A stretch of DNA of 64,000 nt from an uncultured Commensalibacter sp. (lineage in GTDB: Bacteria; Pseudomonadota; Alphaproteobacteria; Acetobacterales; Acetobacteraceae), in the NCBI GenBank assembly GCA_945266285.1, contig CALYOP010000001.1:372001-436000 (forward strand), written 5' to 3'. Under the pieces are notes generated by a model. That model did no database searches. It was not told the origin of the DNA and saw nothing but the letters and a program-made list of their open reading frames with translations. Below are positions 26,034 through 34,726 of this stretch, piece after piece (the first letter of the stretch is position 1; every line of letters begins with the position of its first letter). Made by a program: the position numbers and the translations under genes.

Positions 26034-27923
26034 TTAAATTTGCAAATTCTGTGTTTGAACTAACCGTGCATAAACCCCATTATGCGCCATTAACGTATCG
26101 TGACTACCATATTCCACAGCTTTTCCATCATTCATAGCAATGATCATATCTGCTGAACGCACAGTTGATAAGCGATGTGCAACAATAAGCGTAGTACGAT
26201 TTTTACGCATTTTACCTAATGCTTGTTGCACAAGGAATTCACTTTCTGTATCAAGCGCACTGGTTGCTTCGTCTAATAATAATAGTCGTGGGTTTCGCAA
26301 TAAAGCTCGGGCCAAAGCAACGCGTTGCCTTTGTCCACCCGAAAGTCTTTGCCCACCTGGCCCCACAATCGTGTTTAATCCTTTGGGAAGATTTCTTATA
26401 AATATTTCGACTGCTGCCCCATCAATAGCCGCTTCAATTTCCTGATCCGTAGCATCTGGTTTTCCAATTCTTATATTTTCTAAAATAGAAATATCAAATA
26501 ACAACGGATCTTGTGGCACATAAGCAATCGCTTCACGCAACTGATCAAGCTTAAGATCTTTTAAATCAATATCATCAAGAAAAATCTGACCTTTTTGCAC
26601 ATCATATAAACGTGGTATTAATGAAAGTGCTGTTGACTTTCCTGCACCGGAAGGACCAACCAAAGCGACTGTCAAACCAGGTTCGATTTCAAAATCAAGT
26701 CCCTTAAGTCCTTGTTTTCGACCAGGATAGATAAAATGAACCGATTGAAATTTTAATCTTCCCTGTCCTTTTGGTAAAGCAACCGCAGAAGGTTTTTCCA
26801 ATATCTGTCTTGGTTCATCAACAATGTGAAAAATACGATCTAACCCTGCAACACCTTCTTGCATGGCAGCATTTAATGATCCTAAGGCTCTCAATGGTCT
26901 TGCAGCTAACAAAAGTGCAGCTACAAACCCAGAAAAATCACCCAAAGTGGCGCCACCCATTGCGGCTCGCCATCCGGCAAATCCTAAAACCGCAGCAACA
27001 GCAGTTCCACCCAATACTTCCATAACAGGATCAACTTTGGCACGTCCTTTGATAATCTTTAACATTGCATCGTAAAGATGATCGAAAGAAATTTTTGCTC
27101 TTTGGATTTCTCGATTTTCCATTCCATAAATACGGATGGTTCTTGCTTGAGCAAAACTTTCATTTAAGAAAGCAGCCGTTTTACCAATCTGCTCCTGCAT
27201 GTTGCCCGATGCCTTGCGCACCCGTTTTCCAAGCCTTTGAATTGGAATGGCAGCAACTGGATATAAAAAAGCTGCAATTAAACTTAATTCCCAATCCATG
27301 TACAACATCGAAGCTACTAATCCCACTACGGTAATAGTATCACCGAATGCATTAACTATTCGGATCATAGCGTCTCTGATCGACATAGCATCTGCAGTAA
27401 AACGCGCAGCAAGCTGAGCAGGTGCTTCTTTTTCAATTCTTACGATATCGGCATAGGCAAGATAATGAAACATCTTACGTTGAAGACCACGAATAATCAC
27501 CAACACCAATTCTTGGATAGCTAATGTCTGACCATATTGTGACGCTGCTTTGGTTGCTGTTACAACAATGACCAGTGCTGGCACTTGATAAAGAATACGA
27601 GGGTCGTTCGCCTTAAACATATCCAACGCACGACGTATTACCAGGGGATAAAGTGCCGTAAGTCCTGCCATAACCAACGTTAACACAATAATCATCACAA
27701 TACGCTTAGGATAATGGCGTATTTGATCTTTCCATAAACGTCTTAGAAAATACCAGCTATCGTCATTTCCGAATAAAAACGCAAATAACTTGCCCAAAAT
27801 ACCCTTCTTTTTAGAAGAATTTGTATCTAATTCCTTTGTATTCATGGAATTTTCAGCTTCTTCAATGGGATATTTAATATGTGATTGCGCTTGTGATGTA
27901 TAATTGTGAGGATCTGCATTCAT
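26034..27923 (-). CDS. MsbA-like ABC transporter, fused permease and ATPase
   Basis: A half-size exporter expected to act as a homodimer on lipid A, other lipids or drugs. Six membrane segments lie in about residues 70-350; the ATPase domain has GPSGAGKST (Walker A), LSGGQRQRVALARALL (signature) and LLLLDEATSALD (Walker B), then AHRLSTV (H loop). The start is uncertain: ATG 27923 is used here, a GTG at 27962 and an ATG at 27845 are in frame, and none has a convincing ribosome binding site. Its position before an EmrAB pair hints at export, but does not decide between lipid A flipping (MsbA) and drug efflux. Confidence 0.88.
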   Translation of the reverse strand: MNADPHNYTSQAQSHIKYPIEEAENSMNTKELDTNSSKKKGILGKLFAFLFGNDDSWYFLRRLWKDQIRHYPKRIVMIIVLTLVMAGLTALYPLVIRRALDMFKANDPRILYQVPALVIVVTATKAASQYGQTLAIQELVLVIIRGLQRKMFHYLAYADIVRIEKEAPAQLAARFTADAMSIRDAMIRIVNAFGDTITVVGLVASMLYMDWELSLIAAFLYPVAAIPIQRLGKRVRKASGNMQEQIGKTAAFLNESFAQARTIRIYGMENREIQRAKISFDHLYDAMLKIIKGRAKVDPVMEVLGGTAVAAVLGFAGWRAAMGGATLGDFSGFVAALLLAARPLRALGSLNAAMQEGVAGLDRIFHIVDEPRQILEKPSAVALPKGQGRLKFQSVHFIYPGRKQGLKGLDFEIEPGLTVALVGPSGAGKSTALSLIPRLYDVQKGQIFLDDIDLKDLKLDQLREAIAYVPQDPLLFDISILENIRIGKPDATDQEIEAAIDGAAVEIFIRNLPKGLNTIVGPGGQRLSGGQRQRVALARALLRNPRLLLLDEATSALDTESEFLVQQALGKMRKNRTTLIVAHRLSTVRSADMIIAMNDGKAVEYGSHDTLMAHNGVYARLVQTQNLQI

Positions 27924-28004
27924 AAATGCTGTATATAATCTATGCCAGAAAATAAGAAACACGCTTTATTATAAGGTTTAATATTTTTTAGCCAATAAAC
28001 GCGA

Positions 28005-29198
28005 TTATTCTTTGCTGCTGTGTTGTTTCAACCACGCAAGACATTCCGCACGCGATGCATTACAACCATCTTTTACCCACCATTCGCGTGCCTTTTGAAA
28101 AAGACATCCTATTTCTGGACCTTGCGCAAGTTGCATATCAACGATGTCTTGGCCTTTGATAGGAAAAATAGGTAATTCCATATTTACTAATCTTTTACGC
28201 CATTGATCCCATTCTTTTGAAGGACTTGCAAGGATACGAGCCTGGCAAAGCCAACTTTTGCTTATCAAAATATTCAGAGGGTAATTGGCTAGAAGTTGTT
28301 TCAAAACCCGGTCATCATCCTGACTTGAGAGATGTTTTTCAAATTTTGCAAGACTTTGAAGATATTTTTCCTGATTTTTTGAAAGACGAAATTGATGTAC
28401 AATTTGGCTAGGTTTCCCCTTCGCAATTGCAAAAAACCTCAGCAAATCCTCAACAGGTGGTTCGCAAGCCATCAGCTGAGAAAAAAAAGATAAGTCATAT
28501 CCCAGAGGAAAAATAACCGATAAAACGCCTAATTCTTCCATAAGCCTCAAAACGGCTTCAACTTTAGGACCGATAAGTATTTTTCTTAATTCGCTCCATA
28601 TCCGTTCAGCAGATAAGGTTTTTAATTTTTCTGATGATTGTTGAATAGCCTGCAATGCTTCAACATCTGCTTGTCCCCATCCATAGCGTGCATAGAAACG
28701 AAAAAAACGCAAAATACGCAACACATCTTCGGAAATACGCTGTGCTGCATGACCAACAAAGCGAATCCTGCCATCTTTTAGATCCTGTTGACCATTAAAG
28801 AAATCCCATATCTTGCCATCACGATCACAAAATATCGCATTTATAGTAAAATCGCGTCTTGCTGCATCCTCTTGCCAATTACTGGTCCAAGCTACGGTTG
28901 CGTGACGACCATCCGTAAGAACATCTTTGCGCAAAGTCGTAATTTCATAATGGCGGTGGTGAATTACTGCTGTAACCGTACCATGTGCAAGACCAGTTGG
29001 AATTACCTTAACCTTATCTTTTTGCAGACGAGCCATTATTTCATCTGGCTGTTCTGGCGTTGCTAAATCGATATCTGAAATCGGTTTATTAATCAGTAAA
29101 TCTCTTACAACACCACCAACTAACCGCGCATGCGGTAAACTGCCCCAAATACGTTCGACATCTTGCCGGTTTGGTAAATGTTGTAAAATATTCACCAA
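28005..29198 (-). CDS. cca: CCA tRNA nucleotidyltransferase / poly(A) polymerase family protein
   Basis: Probably adds or repairs the 3' CCA of tRNAs. The class II nucleotidyltransferase motifs are clear: LVGGVVRDLL and SDIDLATPEQPDEI (metal-binding Asp pair) in the first 60 residues, DAARRDFTINAIFCD, then DLKDGRIRFVG and RISEDVLRILRFFRFYARY. The C-terminal half is helical and poorly conserved. Poly(A) polymerases share these motifs, so the CCA role rests mainly on size (397) and on being the only copy seen here. Its start overlaps the end of the DUF1285 gene by 7 bases, a pairing common in alphaproteobacteria. Confidence 0.9.
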   Translation of the reverse strand: MVNILQHLPNRQDVERIWGSLPHARLVGGVVRDLLINKPISDIDLATPEQPDEIMARLQKDKVKVIPTGLAHGTVTAVIHHRHYEITTLRKDVLTDGRHATVAWTSNWQEDAARRDFTINAIFCDRDGKIWDFFNGQQDLKDGRIRFVGHAAQRISEDVLRILRFFRFYARYGWGQADVEALQAIQQSSEKLKTLSAERIWSELRKILIGPKVEAVLRLMEELGVLSVIFPLGYDLSFFSQLMACEPPVEDLLRFFAIAKGKPSQIVHQFRLSKNQEKYLQSLAKFEKHLSSQDDDRVLKQLLANYPLNILISKSWLCQARILASPSKEWDQWRKRLVNMELPIFPIKGQDIVDMQLAQGPEIGCLFQKAREWWVKDGCNASRAECLAWLKQHSSKE

Positions 29199-29827
29199 CT
29201 ACATCCATTCTGACCGCAGTAACCTAATGGGAAAAATTGATTTTGGCTCCATACACCATAACAACATTTTCCATTATAAATGCCTCTTTCTGCAAGCAAG
29301 GCAAATTCATAATAAACCGCACGTGAAAGTCTGGCCCAAATATCAAATTTTCCTTTACCCTTACGCACCCTTACATAGGGGATAGCTCCGGTTTCACCAC
29401 TTTTAAAAGGAATAGTCAGATCCACTTTTAAAGGATGGTCGTTATTTAAACATAACATCTGATCAACATTGGTGCGTAACGAGATAACTTGTTGTCGACC
29501 ACAACCATCCCAATGAATATCCACAATTAAAAAAGGTGCGTCTTCAACCTCAATAATCCCGCGCTCTGATGGTGTTTCTAAATAATAATTGCCTTTTTCA
29601 TCACGGGTTAACATTCCTGAAAACAGGCTAATCAAGGATGAACGTAAGATTGGTTCACCACGATAAAACCATTTTCCATCACGTCGAATTAAAAATGGCA
29701 GTTTTCTATTTTGATCATTTGTATCTGATGCAAGTTTTGATTGATCTGATACAGGGAAAAGCTCACCTTTTCTAAGGGATTCCAATAAAGATTCGTCGTT
29801 ATTTTTAGACATTTGCAGGTCTGACAA
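29192..29827 (-). CDS. DUF1285 domain-containing protein
   Basis: A conserved protein of unknown function. After about 45 variable residues the DUF1285 region runs from PFLIRRDGKWFYRGEPILRS through LVRLFSGMLTRDEKGNYYLE-like text (here SLFSGMLTRDEKGNYYLETP) to VDLTIPFKSGETGAIPYVRV and RLSRAVYYEFALLAER. No signal peptide or membrane segment is visible. It overlaps cca and is divergent from the MoxR gene across 70 bases. In other alphaproteobacteria the same genes (DUF1285, MoxR, DUF58, DUF4159, cca) cluster, which suggests a shared but undefined role. Confidence 0.88.
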   Translation of the reverse strand: MSDLQMSKNNDESLLESLRKGELFPVSDQSKLASDTNDQNRKLPFLIRRDGKWFYRGEPILRSSLISLFSGMLTRDEKGNYYLETPSERGIIEVEDAPFLIVDIHWDGCGRQQVISLRTNVDQMLCLNNDHPLKVDLTIPFKSGETGAIPYVRVRKGKGKFDIWARLSRAVYYEFALLAERGIYNGKCCYGVWSQNQFFPLGYCGQNGCSW

Positions 29828-29897
29828 ATTTATTAATCCAATTTTATATTTTTTCTAAATATTTATATAATTTTGTATTCATTGAGAATATACGCTA
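29828..29897. promoter_or_regulatory. Divergent promoter region between the DUF1285 and MoxR genes
   Basis: The 70-base gap is very AT-rich. TATAAT at 29866-29871 could be a -10 for the MoxR operon, but no good -35 lies 16-18 bases upstream. Nothing firm can be assigned on the reverse strand. Confidence 0.3.
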
Positions 29898-30965
29898 ATG
29901 TATAAAACAATTTTTAACATTCGCAACAAAATCATGTCCTTGACCCTATCTGAAAATTCTTTCCAATCTGATCAAATAGCTACCAATTCTGCTGAAGACG
30001 TACATCTATCAGATTATTATAGCCAGCAACTTCACAATGTGAAACAAGAAATCGGTCAAGTTATCTTTGGTCAGCAAGAAGAGATAAATCAGATATTAGC
30101 CAGTCTTTTAAGTGGTGGGCATGCATTATTGGTGGGTGCACCTGGTCTTGGTAAGACGAAATTGGTGCAAACCATTGCAACCGTTATGGGACTTTCCGCC
30201 AAACGAATACAATTTACACCTGACTTAATGCCGTCCGATATTACAGGCAGTGAAATTCTGGATATAGACCAAGAAGGTCATCGCAGTTTTCGTTTTATCC
30301 CTGGGCCTGCTTTTTGCCAGTTATTAATGGCTGATGAAATTAATCGTGCAAGCCCAAGAACACAATCGGCTTTGTTACAAGCTATGCAAGAAAAAAATAT
30401 TTCAATCGCAGGTAAAGATTATGCTTTGCCTTCACCTTTTCATGTTTTAGCGACACAAAACCCTATTGAACAAGAAGGAACCTATCCTCTTCCCGAAGCA
30501 CAATTGGATCGCTTCATGGTTCAAGTCAATTTAACTTACCCAGATTTGCAAACCGAAAAAAACATGCTGTTGGCTACGACTGGAGATCATGAAGCAAATA
30601 TTCAAAGCATTATGACGCCAGATGATTTAATAAAGATTCAGGCATTGGTTCGACGCTTGCCAATTGGTGAACAAGTTGTCGATAAAATTGTTGAATTAAT
30701 TCGCAATGCCCGACCTGAAACGACCAAAGAAGAATTTATAAAACAGAATGTTTCCTGGGGGCCTGGACCAAGAGCAGCTCAAGCTTTAATGCTTTTAACA
30801 CGGGCACGTGCTTTAATGGATGGAAGATTGGCGCCCAGTCAAGAAGACGTTGTTGCCTTGGCACCTGCTGTACTGCGGCACCGTATTGCATTAACGTTTG
30901 GTGCCAGAGCAGAAAATATTCAATTTGAAGACGTCATTCATTTGCTTACGAATAAGGTATCTTAA
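29898..30965 (+). CDS. MoxR-family AAA+ ATPase
   Basis: A chaperone-like ATPase that typically works with von Willebrand factor A (vWA) proteins encoded next to it. Walker A is GAPGLGKTKLV (about residue 80), Walker B LLMADEINRASPRTQSALLQ (about 145), sensor 1 VLATQNPIEQEGTYPLPEAQ, and a helical lid follows. The 355 residues are typical. ATG 29898 is used; an in-frame ATG at 29934 would drop 12 residues and neither has a strong ribosome binding site. First gene of a five-gene run; the DUF58 gene begins 5 bases later. Confidence 0.94.
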   Translation: MYKTIFNIRNKIMSLTLSENSFQSDQIATNSAEDVHLSDYYSQQLHNVKQEIGQVIFGQQEEINQILASLLSGGHALLVGAPGLGKTKLVQTIATVMGLSAKRIQFTPDLMPSDITGSEILDIDQEGHRSFRFIPGPAFCQLLMADEINRASPRTQSALLQAMQEKNISIAGKDYALPSPFHVLATQNPIEQEGTYPLPEAQLDRFMVQVNLTYPDLQTEKNMLLATTGDHEANIQSIMTPDDLIKIQALVRRLPIGEQVVDKIVELIRNARPETTKEEFIKQNVSWGPGPRAAQALMLLTRARALMDGRLAPSQEDVVALAPAVLRHRIALTFGARAENIQFEDVIHLLTNKVS

Positions 30966-30970
30966 ATATT

Positions 30971-31945
30971 GTGTTTTTTTCTTTCTGGTCTTCCTTGTTT
31001 TCACAGAAAAAAGATCATGGGTTTTCAAAGAATGATACCTTTAGAAAACAGTTTCGTCCTACATCAGAAACGATCCCTCAAGCTCAAAATTTAGCTTTAC
31101 GTCTACCCGATTTATTACTTTCTGCAGAACGCATTGCCAATACAATTATTGCTGGAGAACATTCTCGAAAACGTGCCGGTAGAGGAAGAAAATTTTGGCA
31201 ATATCGTTTAGCTGTATCTGGAGAATCAATACAATCTATTGATTGGCGACAATCTGCCAAAAATGATCGTGCTTATGTCCGTGAGACTGAAGATGAAACG
31301 GTACAAACACTTTGTCTTTGGTGTGATCATTCACGATCTATGCAATGGAAATCCAATCCCAATTTCATGAGCAAACAAGAGCAAGCTTTTCTGATCAGTC
31401 TGACCATTAGCCATCTATTACTTGGCAGCGGTGAATGTTTGCGCCTTTTATGTAATCATCAAGAAGTTGAAAATTTCTCCGGTATTTACAAATTCCCTTC
31501 ATTGGCTTTTGCACTGACACGACCTCGAAAAGAGAATGATGAAGATTTACCTGAACTTAATCTCTTTTTACCCAATGCATGGAATATCCTGGTCAGTGAC
31601 TTTCTATATCCCATTGAACAATTAGAAAAATTCTTAAAAGGACTTTCCCAGCGGCCTAATCGCTCTTTACTTATCCAGATTTATGACCCTGCTGAACAAA
31701 TGCTTCCTTTTCAAGGAAGAACCCGTTTTTCAGGACTTGAAGATGAAGAACCAATTATTTTTTCAAATGTTGGATCACTTTCCAAAACCTATGAAAAATT
31801 ATGGATAGATCACCAGCAACAATTAAAGGATATATGTGCAAAAACAGGCTATCATTTATTGAGTCATCGGATTGATTATTCGCCCATACAAACGCTTTTA
31901 CAAGCGTGGAATATTCTTTCTGTTCGAAGAAAGCGGGTTGTCTAA
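30971..31945 (+). CDS. DUF58 domain-containing protein (vWA-like)
   Basis: A probable partner of the MoxR ATPase. The DUF58 signature is GRKFWQYRLAVSGESIQSIDWRQ near residues 75-95 and RAYVRETEDE after it. A vWA-like fold follows, and LCLWCDHSRSMQW (about residue 120) keeps the DxSxS part of a metal-ion-dependent adhesion site. No membrane segment is visible, so it is probably cytoplasmic or peripheral. Start is GTG, 5 bases after the MoxR stop; its own stop overlaps the next ATG by one base. Confidence 0.9.
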   Translation: MFFSFWSSLFSQKKDHGFSKNDTFRKQFRPTSETIPQAQNLALRLPDLLLSAERIANTIIAGEHSRKRAGRGRKFWQYRLAVSGESIQSIDWRQSAKNDRAYVRETEDETVQTLCLWCDHSRSMQWKSNPNFMSKQEQAFLISLTISHLLLGSGECLRLLCNHQEVENFSGIYKFPSLAFALTRPRKENDEDLPELNLFLPNAWNILVSDFLYPIEQLEKFLKGLSQRPNRSLLIQIYDPAEQMLPFQGRTRFSGLEDEEPIIFSNVGSLSKTYEKLWIDHQQQLKDICAKTGYHLLSHRIDYSPIQTLLQAWNILSVRRKRVV

Positions 31946-34710
31946 TGACTTTTCTTTCACCCATCTTGCTTTTTGCCCTACTCCTGTTACCCATTATATT
32001 TCTTTTTCTTAAGGCCATACCACCTTTACCTAGAGAGCAACCCTTCCCACCGATCAATTTACTTAGAAAATTACAAAGCAACCTTAAAGAAACCTCCAAA
32101 ACACCATGGTGGTTATTACTATTAAGGGTGTTGGCTGTTTCATTATTTATTTTGGGATTGGCACAACCCGTTTTCACAACAAAACATACGACTTCTGATA
32201 AATCTTCTGATCCGATCTTGTTGATTATCGATAACGGATGGGCTTCTGGTGCTCAATGGAAATTCTTATCCTCACAGGCCTTGCAAATTGTCAAACAAGC
32301 ATTCCAAAATCAGCAAGAAATTGATTTACTTTTAACCGCCCCGGATGAACAAAATACACAGCCTCATCTACAATCTCATATCCAAGCATCGAGTTTATAC
32401 GTTCATTTTGATTCTATTTGTTCTTTCCCATGGCCTGTTGATCGTCAAAAATCTTCCACAATTCTTGAACAAATCAATCAAGAAAAACATCGTTATAAAC
32501 AGATATATTATCTTTCTGATGGCGTAAAATCTGATTACGATAAAAATTTTGCAGCAGCCCTAAAATCTATTGGTTCAGTAAATGAAATCCGGATGATCAA
32601 TCCATCAGATGCGGGTTCGGTTGTTGTTTTACGTCCACCTACTATTTATGCCGACAATATAAATATTTCCTATGAAATATTACCTACAGCAAAAACACGC
32701 CATCTAATATTACAGGCACGCAATCTTAAAGGAAATATTCTTACATCTGTTGCGGTAACCGTTCCTGCTAATGCCAATCGCGGCGATATAAAATTTTCTT
32801 TGCCAATCCAAATTCGAAATAAAATTGACTATTTTCAATTTGCTCAGCTCCGCGGTGCTGGTAATGTATTTTTTCTGGATAAAATGAATAGGCAACATTT
32901 AGTTGGACTTATTCAAAGTACAGATAACGCCAACACGCCTTTTATTGGATCATTATTTTATATTCGTAATGCTCTTTTAACCCATAATCTGGTTCGTGAT
33001 GGGTCGGTAGAAAACCTTTTATCTTCAGATTTATCCGTTTTAATTGCCACCGATGGATCTTTGATCAACCCAATTATCCAACATAAAGTTGCCGATTGGG
33101 TGAAAAATGGTGGAATGCTTATTCGTTTCGCTGGACCTTTGTTGGCTGCCAGCAATATGCAAGAAAATCAACAACAAATAGCCTCTGATTTGCTTCCTTT
33201 ACCCCTTTTAACAGGGTCACGTGAATTAGGAGGAACGATGACCTGGGAAAAACCGCAATCGCTTTCTCCCTTTCCTTCAGATTCCCCATTAAACGGATTA
33301 ACCGTCCCTAAGGATGTTCAGATTAATCGGCAGTTATTGGCAAAACCAGTTGCAGATCTCAACCATTATTGTTGGGCTCGTCTTGAAGACGGAACACCTT
33401 TAATTACCCACCGCATTTTGGGGTTAGGTCAAATTGTTTTCTTTCATATCAGTAGTACGCCCGATTGGTCCTCATTACCGTTATCAGGTCTTTTTGTGTC
33501 CATTCTAGATCGATTGGTCGATGCATCTGAAGGCATCAAAGCGATGCCTCTCAATACCAATTTACCTTCCCTAAACGTCCTTAATGGTGAAGGATATCTT
33601 GAAACACCTATAAATTCAACACAGGGCATTCATTCACAACATCTTTCTGAAACGCTAATCGCTCCTAATCATCCCCCTGGTTTATATGGTTCTTATTATG
33701 CATATCAGGCTTTAAATCTTGGAAACAAACTTCCAACTTTGCTTACCCAAGATCCAATCGGAAAAATACAAAATCTTAGCGGAAACGTTGTACGCTTTTC
33801 ACTTGGTGCTATTTTGATTGTAATTAGCTTGTTGCTTATATTGCTGGATACTATTCTTAGTCTTTCTTTGCAGGGACGATTAAAAAAATCTTTTGGTATT
33901 CGTTTGGTCGTTACCTTTATTATTTTCAATTCTATAGCTTCTGTCCATGCACAAGAAATCCCACCGACTCATTCACCAGCAGCGGCATTACAAACACGAT
34001 TAGCCTATATTAAAACGGGTCATGAAACGATAGATATTGTTTCCAAGCAAGGGCTTGAAGGACTTTCACAATATGTTAATGCCCGCACAACGGTGCGATT
34101 AAGTTCTCCAGAAGGCATTGATCCAACAAAAGATAATCTTGCTTTTTATCCAATAATTTATTGGCCTATTACAGCAGATATTGAATTCGATGCTAAACGA
34201 AGTGAAGTTCTAAATAACTATATGGCCCATGGCGGAATTTTATTGCTAGATACACAAGGCCACGATCAAAATACCAATACACAACCTTTGCATCCAGAAC
34301 ATTTTTCAGGCGAAGCGCAAGGAACAGCCAAAGCTTTAAAACGTGCAACGCAAGCATTAAACATTCCTGCGCTCACTATTTTAAATGACCAAAATCTATT
34401 AAGTCATACTTTTTATATTATTCATGAGTTTCCTGGTCGTTATAATGCAATGCCTGTTTGGATTTCCCAAGGAGGTGACCTGACCAATGATGGAATAAGT
34501 TCCATCATTATTGGAGAAAATGATTGGGCTCATGCATGGGCAGTCCGCAATAATGAAGAACCACTTTATGCTGTAATTCCAGGTGGCGAAGATCAAAGAC
34601 GCATAGCATTCCGTTTCGGTACCAACCTTGTGATTTATGCTTTAACAGGAAGTTATAAAGCCGATCAGATTCACGTCTCAACCATTCTTAAACGTATAGG
34701 GCAAAATTAA
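31945..34710 (+). CDS. Large membrane protein with BatA-like N-terminus and C-terminal DUF4159 domain
   Basis: A 921-residue inner-membrane protein of unknown function. The N-terminus has two membrane segments with the aerotolerance/BatA pattern (SPILLFALLLLPIIFLFL and LLLLRVLAVSLFILGLAQPVF). A degenerate vWA-like region follows: LLIIDNGWASG, where the DxSxS metal site is lost. An amidotransferase-like stretch (WVKNGGMLIRFAGPLLA) lies near residue 400. Two more hydrophobic segments (about 620-670, the second ending ASVHAQE) precede the DUF4159 domain (about 690-915: YPIIYWPITADIEFDAKRSE, NNYMAHGGILLLDTQG). The frame extends upstream into the previous gene, but ATG 31945, overlapping its TAA, fits better. 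Confidence 0.88.
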   Translation: MTFLSPILLFALLLLPIIFLFLKAIPPLPREQPFPPINLLRKLQSNLKETSKTPWWLLLLRVLAVSLFILGLAQPVFTTKHTTSDKSSDPILLIIDNGWASGAQWKFLSSQALQIVKQAFQNQQEIDLLLTAPDEQNTQPHLQSHIQASSLYVHFDSICSFPWPVDRQKSSTILEQINQEKHRYKQIYYLSDGVKSDYDKNFAAALKSIGSVNEIRMINPSDAGSVVVLRPPTIYADNINISYEILPTAKTRHLILQARNLKGNILTSVAVTVPANANRGDIKFSLPIQIRNKIDYFQFAQLRGAGNVFFLDKMNRQHLVGLIQSTDNANTPFIGSLFYIRNALLTHNLVRDGSVENLLSSDLSVLIATDGSLINPIIQHKVADWVKNGGMLIRFAGPLLAASNMQENQQQIASDLLPLPLLTGSRELGGTMTWEKPQSLSPFPSDSPLNGLTVPKDVQINRQLLAKPVADLNHYCWARLEDGTPLITHRILGLGQIVFFHISSTPDWSSLPLSGLFVSILDRLVDASEGIKAMPLNTNLPSLNVLNGEGYLETPINSTQGIHSQHLSETLIAPNHPPGLYGSYYAYQALNLGNKLPTLLTQDPIGKIQNLSGNVVRFSLGAILIVISLLLILLDTILSLSLQGRLKKSFGIRLVVTFIIFNSIASVHAQEIPPTHSPAAALQTRLAYIKTGHETIDIVSKQGLEGLSQYVNARTTVRLSSPEGIDPTKDNLAFYPIIYWPITADIEFDAKRSEVLNNYMAHGGILLLDTQGHDQNTNTQPLHPEHFSGEAQGTAKALKRATQALNIPALTILNDQNLLSHTFYIIHEFPGRYNAMPVWISQGGDLTNDGISSIIIGENDWAHAWAVRNNEEPLYAVIPGGEDQRRIAFRFGTNLVIYALTGSYKADQIHVSTILKRIGQN

Positions 34711-34726
34711 TTGGGATTACTATCAT

